Assembly: GCA_025667525.1 (NCBI GenBank)
Contig: JANFOE010002235.1
Location: forward strand, 1 to 64,000
Length of the DNA stretch: 64,000 bases
Reading direction: 5' to 3'
Source: Glebionis coronaria
Lineage: Eukaryota > Streptophyta > Magnoliopsida > Asterales > Asteraceae
This document shows positions 1 to 10,883 of this stretch, one piece after another. A model generated the notes under the pieces. It saw nothing but the letters and a program-made list of their open reading frames with translations. It was not told the DNA's origin and did not search any database. How positions within the stretch are numbered: the first letter of the stretch is position 1; each line of letters opens with the position of its first letter. The translations under genes and the position numbers were made by a program.

Positions 1-2086
1 ATAATAAAAAGAAAAAAACGAAATTAAAGGGGTATAGTCAGTTTGGGATGCAAGAAAGAAAAAGAAAAAGGAAAAAGAGGAAAAAGAGGAACCGGGCTTT
101 TGTAATGGGCTAATGACTTGTTAGGAAATTATATAAACACTTTTTATTAACCAAAACCAAACATAAAATCCCTGGAGATCCATCACAAGTCGAAATCTAT
201 GGAGTAATTGTGGTTTTTCATAGTTTTTCATCTTCTATTAAAATTAAGGTAAAACCTTTAATCCTCTTTTCAATTAAATTATTTTTAAACCATTATTAAT
301 CAATACATGATGGATTTAGGGTTAGGTTTATTAGGAAATCTGTAATTTAATGTTATCACAATGATATAGACATGATTAGAATAATTAGGGTTAATGATTA
401 AACATGATGAGGGTAATTAATTTGGTTAATTATGTTAAATTCATTTTTAAAAAATAGGCAGAATTTTTGGGTCATTGTTTTGATCATATCTAGAGTTTTA
501 CAAACTTTTAATTTTCGAATCTTATGTCCCTGGAAAGGTAATTGAGTTGGATTTCAAATGCAAGAAACTAGAACTAAATTGGAGGTCTGGAAGTGGGTCA
601 AAAACAGGTTACACCAGTCGGGTATTAAAACAGTTTTTGGATCAGCCTGTTTTCTTTTTATGTTTTGAATAGTTTGGGGTACTTAGGGTTATATTGGAAC
701 CTTCAAACGAACATGAGACTTAGATTATATATTAAATAAAAGATCTGGAGGAGGTCTAAACAAATGGGTTAGCGTAAGACCCTCTGATCATAACAAAATT
801 TTCATATGTTCAAAATCAGTAAATTATGGATAGGTAAAAGTATATAAAAATATATATATGGAGGCCTTAACAGTGTCTTCAAGGTTGCAGCAAAAGGGGA
901 GAGTTAGCTAACACATGTAAGGACATTGGGTTTCTTTTACAGAGGAAGTTGATTTGGTTAAGGGGGTGTTCGACTCATAGTTTAAGGTATGAAAAACGGG
1001 ACTGTTTCGGGTTAAATGTTAACGGGGCGAGTTATGAACTAAACTAAGTTAAGGGCTTTATAGAGGGGTGTCATGAGATGCATATGTCATATAAATGGGG
1101 TTAAGTTGTAGGAAAAGGTTAGATATCCATCATAGATTGATGAGCCATTTTGGTATGTGGTTCATGTCTTGATTGTATACGTTTGTGTGTTTAGATTTTG
1201 CTAGAGTTCGGGTACTTGGAGAAGCTTGTTCAGGTAAGTTTCATAGTCCCATGTCTTTTTATAATTTGATTTCCAGATGGGATGGAAGAGACACTATATG
1301 GTTTTGTAAATAATGCTGTGAATTTTTTTATGGTTTGTGATGGACTTGTGTGTACACTTATGTGATTAACTGCTATGTGATTCTTGATTGTGTTTATGAT
1401 TTGGATCGGGGGACACGTACCATCTCAGTTATTGTGGTTTGACTTGGTACCAAGGGGATGTTGACAAGGCGGGGCCTTTGGATTGGTTCATAGGTGTATG
1501 GGCGCCTATGGGACCATGGTTATTGGTAAGGCTGGGAGCCTTGGAATTGTGGTTATTGGTAAGGCTTGGAGCCTTAGATTTGTGGTGATTGGTTAATCTT
1601 GAATGCTAGTTGTTAATACATAATTGTAGCACATTTTCCATATGTTCTTTTATTGATGGTTGCTATTCACAGCTTATAACTATTTTGGGGTTGGAGTCTA
1701 AACCTATGACTCTCACCAACTTTATGTTGACGTGTTTTAGTGTCTCTTTTAGGTGAGAATGTGGTTAAGCGTGAGAATAGGCGTGGCTAGCTGGAAGGCT
1801 TAGGATTGCATTTGGAGGAACCCCCTTTACTCTTAGTCTTTACTTATGTTTGAATAAGTGATACTTTGTAGACACCTATATGTTTGTATTTGTTAATTGT
1901 ATGTCTTTGGTAAGAGGTAGACCTGTTACCTACTTACCTAGACGCCTGAATTATTCGTGATATCTTCATGACATTGTGTCACCATTTATGATATTTCCAT
2001 TTCATTTAGTTATCTCTATAGATACGCTATTGTTGTGATGATATCCATACGTCACGCCCCATATTCCGCCATGGTGGGGTGTGACA
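1..2086 (+). mobile_element. 3' part of a long LTR from an unidentified retrotransposon
   Basis: No coding frame is seen. The stretch is AT-rich and ends in GGGGTGTGACA, directly before the point where the minus-strand element F resumes just past its pol stop. A TATA-like ATTATATAAACAC lies near 126-138. The sequence CACCAACTTTATGTTGAC near 1716 recurs about 290 bp before the end of the 4.1-kb LTR of D (near 29570), and both LTRs end in a GGGTGTSACA box, so the two families look related. The start of the LTR lies outside the window and no partner LTR is seen. Orientation is inferred from the TATA box and from D. It could be a solo LTR or the 3' LTR of an element inserted in F. Confidence 0.55.
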
Positions 2087-2113
2087 CTTGAGCTCGACTC
2101 GATCCCCTCAATG

Positions 2114-3289
2114 CTAATTTTCATTGGGGAAAGTGACTTGGTAGAGGTCGTCCAACGAAGAGACTTCCCCACCAAAATAGTGCTTAAGCCTATGTCCATT
2201 CACCTTGAAATTAGGACCATCATTTTGAGCTAGCTCGATGGTCCCATACGGAAACACTTGTGTTATGGTGAACCAACGAGATTTCAATTTCCCAGAAAAT
2301 ATCTTCAGTCGAGAGTTAAAAAGTAACACTTGATCACCAACTTTAAAAACCCGGTTTTTAATCTTTGAATCATGAAACTTTTTAGTCTTTTCTTTAAAAA
2401 TCAATGAATTTTCATAAGCAATATCTCTTAATTCATCCAATTCATTAAGTTGTATTTTCCGGTGATCTCCCGCGGTCTTCAAATCATAATTTGCATGATT
2501 AAGGGCCCAATATGTCTTGTGCTCTAATTCAATAGGCAAATGGCAATTCTTTCCATAAACCAACTTATAAGGAGTGCAACCGATAGGTGTCTTATAAGCG
2601 GTCCAAAAGGCCCATAAAGCGTCATCGAGTTTGTCGGACCATGAAGCACGGTTTTCTCCAATCGACCTTTCCAAAATCCTCTTCAAAGATCGGTTTGAAA
2701 CCTTGACTTGCCCACTCGTTTGCGGGTGATAAGCCGTAGAAAGACGATGTGTAAATCCGTATTTCTTTATAACCTTTTCGAATTGGTCATTACAAAAATG
2801 GGTTCCACGATCGCTTATAATAGCACGAGGGGTTCCAAACCGAGAGAATAGTTGCTTCAAAAACTTCAACACCACACGAGCATCATTAGTAGGTAAAGCC
2901 TTAGCTTCCACCCACTTTGATAGGTAGTCGACGGCGACGAGGATATACTTGTTTCCATGAGACGATGGGAACGGGCCCATAAAGTCAATGCCCCAAATGT
3001 CGAAAATCTCTCACACTTGAATTATATTTTGCGGCATTTCATCCTTTTGCGACGATTTTCCTTGGCGTTGGCAAGAATCACACGACTTCACAAGTGCATG
3101 TGCATCAGGATAGATCGTAGGCCAAAAGAAGCCGGCATCGAACACTTTATTAGCCGTGAGATTAGCACCGTGGTGACCACCCGTGGGTCCCTCGTGACAA
3201 GCTCTAAGGATGTTAGAAGCTTCGGTACCAAGACACAACGTCGAACGAGTTGATCCGCACAAACCCGAAAGAGATAAGGGTCGTCCCAA
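2114..3289 (-). pseudogene. F integrase (C-terminal part of gypsy pol)
   Basis: This is the Ty3/gypsy integrase that would insert the cDNA. The zinc-binding part is seen as [10 protein letters not shown]...CDSCQ near 3060-3210. The core follows with GIDFMGP (first Asp) and ISDRGTHF (second Asp). The third catalytic residue is lost: the usual QVEVSNR reads QVKVSNR, with codon AAG at 2702-2704, a Glu to Lys change. A TGA replaces the expected Cys codon between IIQV and EIFDIWG near 3011. The C-terminal part with [11 protein letters not shown] and a [16 protein letters not shown] tail is present, and the frame stops at 2114 just inside the left junction. The protein cannot be active. Confidence 0.88.
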
Positions 3290-4961
3290 AAATAGAACTT
3301 GACATCACGAAGAATTTTCTCTTTTGTTGTGTTGTCATACCCTTGATTATGAAGTTCCCCGTATGGTAATTTGCAATGTCGGCAAACCAGGGGTCTTTAG
3401 AATTCACTACACCGAGAGTCTCGAGAGGAAATATTTCGGTAATTTCCTTGTTCTCGAATACATCTTTGTGAGGATCTTCTAGACGAGAGAGATGATCGGC
3501 CGCGAGATTCTCGTCTCCTTTTTTTTCAAGCACGGTGACATCAAATTCTTGCAGGAGGAGCATCCAACGAAACAATCTCGGCTTAACATCTTGCTTAGCT
3601 AAGAGATACTTGATAGCCGAATGGTCTGTATACACGATGCTTTTAGTCAAGACGAGATAAGGTCGGAATTTCTCAAAAGCATATACCACGGCAAGGAATT
3701 CCTTTTTTGTTGTGGTGTACTTAAGTTGAGCCTCGGTCATCGTCTTGCTAGCATAAGGGATAGGACGGAAGTGCTTTTCATAACGTTGCCCTAAGACGGC
3801 CCCTGTTGCATAATCACTTGCATCGCACATGATTTCAAAGGGTAATTCCCAATTAGGAGCAACAAGAATGGGAGATTCCGTAAGTTTCCTTTTAAGAGTT
3901 TCGAAAGCTCTAACATAATCCTCATTGAAATTAAAAGGAGCATCCTTTTCGAGAAGGTGTGTCATAGGTCGAGAGATTTTCTAAAAGTCTTTGATGAAAC
4001 GACGATAAAAGCCCGCGTGGCCTAGGAAACTCCTAACTCCCTTCACGGTTTTGGGATGAGGTAACTTAGCGATGACGTCTATCTTAGCTTTATCGACCTC
4101 AATCCCCGCTTTCGAGACCTTGTGCCCTAAGACGATTCCTTGTTTATACATAAAATGACATTTTTCCCAATTAAGCACAAGGTTGGTTTCTTCACAACGT
4201 TTTAACATTTTCTCGAGATTAGATAAACACGACGTGAACGAATTGCCAAACACCGAAAAGTCATACATGAATACTTCCATCGACTTCTCGATCATATCAT
4301 GAAAAATAGCCATCATACACCGTTAAAACGTACCCGGTGCATTGCAAAGTCCGAAAGGCATTCTATAAGCAAACGTTCCATAAGGACACATAAACGTAGT
4401 TTTCTCTTGATCACGAGGGTCGATAGGGATTTGAAAGTAACCGGAAAAACCATCTAAAAAGCAGTAGAATTCATTTCCCGCAAGTCGCTCCAACATTTGA
4501 TCCATGAAGGGCAAGGGAAAGTGGTCTTTACGAGTGGCGTCATTTAACTTTCGATAGTCAATACACACCCTCCAACCGGTCACAACACGAATGGGATATA
4601 ACTCGTTGTTTTCATTGGGCACAACGGTCATTCCTCCCTTCTTAGGGACATAATGGGTTGGGCTCACCCATGGGCTATCGGAGATATGATAAATCATTCT
4701 CGTGTCAAGAAGTTTTAAGACTTCCTTTTTGATGACATCGTGAATTTTGGGGTTTACCCTTCTTTGACTTTGAATTGCGGTTTTATAGTCCTCCTTCATT
4801 AAAATCTTGTGAGTACAAAATTTTGGGTCAATACCCTTAATGTCGAAAATTTTCCACGCAATTGCCCCTTTATGAGCTTTAAGAACTTTCAAAAGTGCGG
4901 TTTTTTCATCATTAGAAAGATCTTTTGCAATAATAACCGACAACTTGTCATCACCTTCCAA
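3213..4961 (-). pseudogene. F reverse transcriptase and RNase H
   Basis: This part of pol would copy the element RNA into cDNA. RT is recognised by WVSPTHYVPKKGG, CIDYRKLNDATRKDHFPLPF and GFSGYFQIPIDP. The active site that should read FMDD reads FMYD (about 4258-4275), so the first catalytic Asp is Tyr. RNase H is seen as [26 protein letters not shown] and [10 protein letters not shown], followed by the linker to integrase ([11 protein letters not shown]). In-frame stops lie after PGTF near 4320 and after FIKDF near 3979. The frame changes near 3300 before integrase. It is closely similar in layout to the pol of E in the same window. Confidence 0.88.
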
Positions 4962-4966
4962 GAATG

Positions 4967-7744
4967 CTATTCAAGGTGAGATGGAAGATCTGTCAATTCA
5001 AGGATTGGCGGTTCCTCGATCGAAGATTTTTGTTCAACACTCATAACTTCCATCGGCGGAAGAAATGGTGGAATAAGAGTATCATTACCAATAATTACCT
5101 CATCTTCATTGTCGATTTCATTTGAAGTAAAATCGCCTCCTTGGAATGGAGTGAGATTTGGTGTAGAATTAGCAAGAATCGGATCCAAAATAGTGGGATT
5201 GCCACTTGACGAACTATCGGAAAAACCTAAAACTTCTTGTGAAAACTCATCGCAAACCACATCGACTAAGTCAATATGATTGATGGTAGCGATTGCATAA
5301 AAATGAGAAGTTGTCGTGTTTTGAGTAGCGTTTATAACAAGTTCCTCTTCGTTGAATCTCAAAGTAATAGTTCTTGCATGAACGTCGATAAGCGATCTCG
5401 AGGTGTCTAAAAATGGACGACCTAAAATTAGAGAAACTTGAGGATCCGCGGGGATGTCAACTAATATAAAATCAATGGGATAGTAGAACTTCCCCACTTT
5501 CACGAAAACATCCTCGGCTACTCCACATGCTAAAATCGTAGAATGATCGGCCATCTCGATAGACATGTTCAAAGGAGTAAGAGCCGAAAGTGAAAGCGAT
5601 TTCCAAATGGAAAATGGCATCAAATTAATGCTTGCACCAAGATCGGCCAAGGCGAGGCATTCTTTCATATCTTGTATATCACAAGGAATGAGAAACTTCC
5701 CGGGGTCACCAACTTTTTCTGGTATTCGATTAAGATAAACCAAAGAACAATTAGATAGCTTTGAAAGCTTCTCTTAATCGTTCATACCTGTAAAAGTGGA
5801 AGCGAAACGAGGCATGTATAACAACGCGTCGGCTAAACTCACATTAAAATGAACTTGTTGAAACATTTTTATAAAAAGCTCGATTTGTTGTTTGTTACGT
5901 TCTTGCATTTTCTCTTTGTTTCGTCTCGATGGGTAAGGTAAGGGTGGTGTAGGTTGGGGCATAGGCAACGGCCTTGGAATCTCGGGTTCCATAATTGGTA
6001 TTGGTTCAACCGTAGGTGTGGTATGAGTGGTACTTCGTGGGCTTGTGATATGCTCCTTTTCGACCATCACCTCGAGCTCTTTCTCGATTTCCTTCTCTGT
6101 AGAAGTACTAGGACTAGAGATTGGTTCCTTGAAAGTTTTACCACTACGAGTAGTAATAACCTTCATTTCTCCCTTTGGGTTTGCAATGGTATCACTAGGA
6201 AGACCACCCGAGGAAGAGGGTTTACACATGATTGCTTCAAACATTTTTGCAATTCGATCTTCAAATTTTGATTGCCTAACATCCGCTTTTAACAACTCTT
6301 GCTTAATCTCATGTTGACCTTGTTCCATATTTTGTTGATTTTGTTGAAGACGTTGAACGTTTCCTTCCATTTTATTTGCATGAGTTTTCAATTCATTAGC
6401 AAGTTCGTTTTTAAGCTATTTTTTCAACTCGGATCTTAAGCTAATCATCTCACGTTGCATGTTATCAAACTTAGCATCGTTTGCTTTTGCATAATCCAGA
6501 AATTCTCCATTTAGATTTTTAGTGTGAGCATTTTGAAAACCTTGTGTAGTGTTTTGAAAATCATGGTTTTGGTTTTGATTTGAAACTTGCCCATTCCCAC
6601 TTTGGTAATTAACCTTGTTGTAGTTACGTGAATTGCCTTGATAACCACCATTTTGATTGTTGTTTTGATAGTTGTGAGCATTTTGATTTTGTGGAGCTTG
6701 ATTTGGGCGGGAACCTTAGTCGTTTTGGTTGAAAGTTCTCATTTCTACGTAAGCACTCGAAGTGTTACCACCGGCGGTAATGCACTCGGAAAGATCATGA
6801 GCTCCACCACAAGATAAACAACTCTTTTCAACCGCGTTAACCGATGCGGAATTCAAAGCATCTTGTGCTTTCCAATGTATCATAAGCGTCGAAAATCTAT
6901 CAAAAACCCGATTTTCCTCATTTGCTTCATCATGTAAGGGATTCATGTTACGAGATGAAGACGATGACGATGAACCCATATTGGCAACACTCGGTGTGTT
7001 ACGAGGGTTATAAACCTTAGATCTATTCTCAATTATTTTCAAAGCCTCATCGGTCGTTTTGCACAAAAAATTACCACCCGCGGCGGCATTCAAATAATCT
7101 CGTTCATGATCGTTAAGCCCATTATAAAAAGTATCAATTTGATGCAATTTCGAAAAATCATGGTGAGGACATTCATGTAACATTTCTTTAAATCGTTCCC
7201 ATGTCATTGAAAAACTTTCATTATTACGTTGTGTAAACCTTGAAATCTCATTTTTCAAATGTGTTGTTTTAGATGGTGGAAAAAATTGGTTCACAAACTT
7301 AGAAACGAGATCACCCCATGTCAAAAACGAATTTGGCGGTTCTTTCTTGAGCCAAATTTTTGCGGGTCCATCCAACGAGTATGGAAACAACATCATCTTA
7401 ATGGCGTCATGCGGAACATCCTTAAATTTGCTTGTTGCGGTGAGACGATTGAAATTTCGTATGTGATAATACGGGTTGTCTTTTTCATGACCTCGAAACT
7501 TGTTTGCTTGTAACATCGACATTAAACCCGTCTTAATCTCGAAATTCTCCGTAAGGATGGCGGGAATCACAATAGCTTCTCCAAAACCCTCGGTGGGTGC
7601 TTGAAGCAACTCCATCATAGTACGATTAGCCACGGTGACTATTGGTTCTACAACGGGTTTGTCAATTGGAGTTTCTTCTTCAATCAAATTTCCTTGGTTT
7701 TGACGACGTTCGCGAGCTCGTTTTGCTTGATTACGAGTTAGCAA
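4967..7744 (-). pseudogene. F gag and aspartic protease
   Basis: Gag forms the particle and the protease processes the polyprotein. Frame 6716-7744 holds the gag core (AKIWLKKEPPNSF, WERFKEMLHECPHHDF, FYNGLNDHERDYLNAAAGG) and a zinc knuckle CLSCGGAHDLSEC of the CX2CX3HX4C type. A TAA follows at 6716. The region 6392-6715 is a Gln/Asn-rich gag tail with stops. Frame 5774-6391 carries ITTRSGKTF and a Pro-rich linker. Frame 4967-5743 is the protease, with the active-site DLGAS in LADLGASINLMP and the flap-side ILGRPFL. No ATG is seen at the expected gag start; the frame opens with TTG at 7744, so the start codon may be lost. Confidence 0.85.
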
Positions 7745-8459
7745 AAACTTGACGTAGAATGGGAGGTGAGCAAAGAATGTGTTTTGTGAATTTTCAATTT
7801 TTTTGTATTTTTTATTGTTTTTAATTTTTTTTGGATTTTGTGTGTATTCGTAGACAACAATCTACCAAATATCTCCTCGAATCAAACTCTTGATTAAAGA
7901 AGCCTCAAAAGAATAAAAATGATCACGTGGAGTGAACGCCTTCGATTGACTTTAGAACTTTGGTGAAAACCAAATTGTTCAAGAGGGTTTAATCACAAAG
8001 AAACCAAGCAAATATATATGATACGTAATAATACTTTGGGCGGCAAAACCCTCGATTAGCCTTCAATCTCAAATACTCACAAGCAAGCGGAGAAACGAGG
8101 CGGCGCGAAGCACTTAAGAGCCTTTTTTAGGGTGTATTTTATAACACCCGCCTTATACCCACCTTATAGTTCGTATTTTTCAAAATCGAGCTTCACGGAA
8201 GTATTTATCTATTTTTGCCTTTTTCTTTTTGTTTCAGATTCGAATACAATAATTTAGAGATCAAATCCCAATTAAGGTTGTGTTTTCACACGTTTGGAGA
8301 TATTTTGAATTTGTTGTGATACTTATACAATATAGTAATAATATTTCACAAGAAAAACAAAAAAACCGATAATACGTATTAGTAGACTTCTACTAATACA
8401 AATACTATTTATGGTTAGATATTAAAAACAAAAATGAACAAATTAATCACGACACACCT
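7745..8459 (-). other. F leader between PBS and gag
   Basis: About 0.7 kb of AT-rich sequence without a credible ORF. By position it is the untranslated leader of F, lying between the primer-binding site and the gag start. I see no other structure in it. Confidence 0.6.
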
Positions 8460-8476
8460 CCCCGACAGCGGCGCCA
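8460..8476 (-). other. F primer-binding site (tRNA-Asp type)
   Basis: The minus strand reads TGGCGCCGCTGTCGGGG, which fits the 3' end of tRNA-Asp as used by Athila/Tat elements. It lies three bases inside the LTR edge (LTR end ...CAACCA). Confidence 0.85.
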
Positions 8477-8479
8477 AAA

Positions 8480-10299
8480 TGGTTGTGGTAATTTACACTA
8501 CCTTTGCTTTAGGAAAAACAAAAGAGCGTAAATAGCGGTAAGTATTAAACAAATGATTTAGGAAAATCAAGTGTTAATGACCCAAAAAAGTGAAAGTTCG
8601 TTTCCCAAGGAGGTATATGTGTGTGAAAAACTCGTTAAATGTTTGAGATTAATATTGAAAGAAAGAAAAGATGAGAAAAGAGAATGACGGATACGTTAAA
8701 ATTACACTACGACGACAAAACGAAAAACCGTAAAAAGTGACAAAATAAAAATTAATTCTAAAAATTCCCAAAAAAATTACCAAAAATATCTAAAAACAAA
8801 CTAAGAGTTTAGAAATGATCAAAAAAATTTCAAACCTTTTAATTAATTAAATATTAATTTTTAAATGCTAATTAAAGCCCTAAAAAGCCAAATAATTAAT
8901 AAAAAGCCCAAATAAAGATTTTTCACTTTGTAAACCTCTAAAATGACTTAACAAGACTAAAAACGATTTTTATGAAATTTTAAACTAATGAAAACTATTT
9001 TTAAATGATTAAAAACTATTAAAATATTAAAATAATTCTAAAAATAATAAAATGATGAGAAAATTAATATAAGAGTTTTAAAAATCCTAACTTAATGTAT
9101 TTGACCTAGAAAAAATGTAAAAGTTGCAAAAACATTGAAAACTAAATTTAATAATAAAATAATATTAAAATAATATTAAAAATCCAAAAATTATAAAAAT
9201 TTCTAAAAAGTTACAAACTAGTTTATTTTAACCTAAGTAAACAGAAAATGAAAGTAAAATTACCAAAATACCCCTATTGGGCCACCAAATGGGCTAAAAA
9301 CAAAAACAGTCCAATGAAATGGGCTTTTTGGCCCAATTAAATCCAACTCAACCAAATAAGCTGAAAATCACCAGTCTAGCTTAAAAATCAATTCTAAACA
9401 CAAAACTCTGAAGGCATAAAAGCTGAAAGTGGGCTTATCACAGCTTAAATGTACAACAACTTATTCTTAATGGGCTTTTTGGCCCATTAAGCTATTAGCC
9501 AATGCCATAAGCTCTAATTTGGCACACAACCTTCTTTTGGGATGCTTAAGAGATGTGTGAAAAGAAATTTTGAAAAAGCACAACCAATAAGCAAGAAATA
9601 AGCCAAGTACAAATTCACTAAAAGACAAAATAGTCGACTTAGAGTTTTAGACCACCTCAGAACTTGATTCAACTTGTAAAAGACTCTAAATGACTTAAAT
9701 AAGCTAAATCAATCAAGAAAAGTTCAATAAGCAAAGCCAAATAAGCTGAATAAGCCAATAAGCACTTATGTAAAAGTCAAACAAGTTGGTTTTCTAGTCA
9801 AACCCTAAAGTCAACCACTCAACTGCTCCAGAATGAACAATTGGGTCAAATGAAGAAGACCTATGACCAAATTGAAGTTGTTGCACATTTTAATAAGCTA
9901 GAACAGCTTACTGATAAGCTATTTGCAAATTAACACTAGTAGTGGCTAGCAGCAGGGGAAAGGAGTTCCCACAGCTTTGACTATTTGACCTTTGATTATT
10001 GAGAGATTTACTTGGATTCAGTGAGCAACAAGGGCACCCTTTTAACCAGTGGGTTATAAGGAGTCATAAACAAGCAAGAAATCACAAAATTAACCAGCCA
10101 AAAGATACAGTTTAATCAATCAGTCCCCAGATACCACACAGACATGAACAATGAATAGTTATGAAGAAATAACCAGTTTAAGCTAGAATAAGCCCACCAG
10201 ATTACACCAAAAGCTTACACCACCACAATAAAACTTAAAAACTTAAAAAAACACAAAACAACTCAATTCAAACACTGGTTTATAGATTAGATCTGGTTT
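8480..10299 (-). repeat. F 5' LTR (partial, interrupted by G)
   Basis: It starts right next to the PBS of F and runs without coding frames to the first base of G. On the minus strand it ends in CCACAACCA. The sequence is very AT-rich. The word AATAAGC, often AAATAAGCTGAA, occurs about 13 times between 9350 and 9920. The distal end of the LTR must lie beyond G, outside the window, so its full length and any TSD cannot be seen. Confidence 0.7.
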
Positions 10300-10806
10300 T
10301 GTTGGGAATTATTTGTTAAGTGTCAAGTACCATTAATGTTATTCAAGTACTGTTAGTTATCTTTCAAGTACCGTTAGTGTTAACGCGGTACATAGTAAGT
10401 ACTGCTACTTATAAAGTAAGTACTACTATATTGATTAGGACGAATATATCTTTGTATAAGATATGTCATAGTTATAGTTAGAGTATATCTTATGTGATAT
10501 ACTTAAATAGTTAGAATATTGATAATATATCGTTTGTGATATAGTTATCTTTATAGAATATTCTAAGGTTTCTAGGGTTCCTTACTCTATAAAAGGAACA
10601 TAGGTACAATGTCATTCATGTACCTCATTCAATTCGATTAATAAGAGAATCGAATAGTTAAAAGTAATTTTGTTCTTCTGTGCTTTATAAGTTAGATTCC
10701 GCATAACTTATTTAGTTTGAGTAAGAGTTCTCAAAGTGTTTTAGTTTGATTACAAACTACTATACTAGTTCTTAACAGAATATAGATCCAATCAAAGGGA
10801 TCAACA
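10300..10806 (+). repeat. G 5' LTR
   Basis: It begins TGTTGGGAATTATT and ends GGGATCAACA, the same ends as the LTRs of C and A. It carries a TATA box and six copies of the family motif AAGTACYGTTA or its reverse between 10324 and 10426. No partner LTR is in the window. Confidence 0.85.
10585..10596 (+). promoter_or_regulatory. TATA box in the G LTR
   Basis: CTCTATAAAAGG, about 285 bp into the LTR. The same box, CTATAAAAGGA, occurs in the LTRs of C, A(+) and B at a similar place. Confidence 0.65.
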
Positions 10807-10808
10807 AG

Positions 10809-10820
10809 TGGTATCAGAGC
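10809..10820 (+). other. G primer-binding site (initiator tRNA-Met type)
   Basis: TGGTATCAGAGC, two bases after the LTR end. This is the usual copia PBS, complementary to the 3' end of initiator tRNA-Met. Confidence 0.9.
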
Positions 10821-10883
10821 TTGTTGAGAAACTCTGAAAAAGAAGAACACAACCCCATACACTCCACTTACACAAAAAACTCA

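Larger units (their letters stand above)
2087..10299 (-). mobile_element. Element F: Athila/Tat-like Ty3/gypsy retrotransposon, degenerate and interrupted
   Basis: Read on the minus strand the order is 5' LTR (8480-10299, interrupted by G), tRNA-Asp-type PBS (8460-8476), leader, gag, aspartic protease, RT, RNase H and integrase, ending at 2114. The order PR-RT-RH-INT is that of Ty3/gypsy, and the gag and PBS fit the Athila/Tat branch. The 3' LTR is missing, because the long LTR at 1-2086 abuts the end of pol. Many stops, a lost RT aspartate and a lost integrase glutamate show that it is dead. It is the outermost and so the oldest insertion of the nest, since G lies inside its LTR. Confidence 0.85.

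Noticed and set aside
10809..10820. tRNA gene fragments
   Set aside because: These 12- to 17-base matches are primer-binding sites next to LTRs; no cloverleaf follows.
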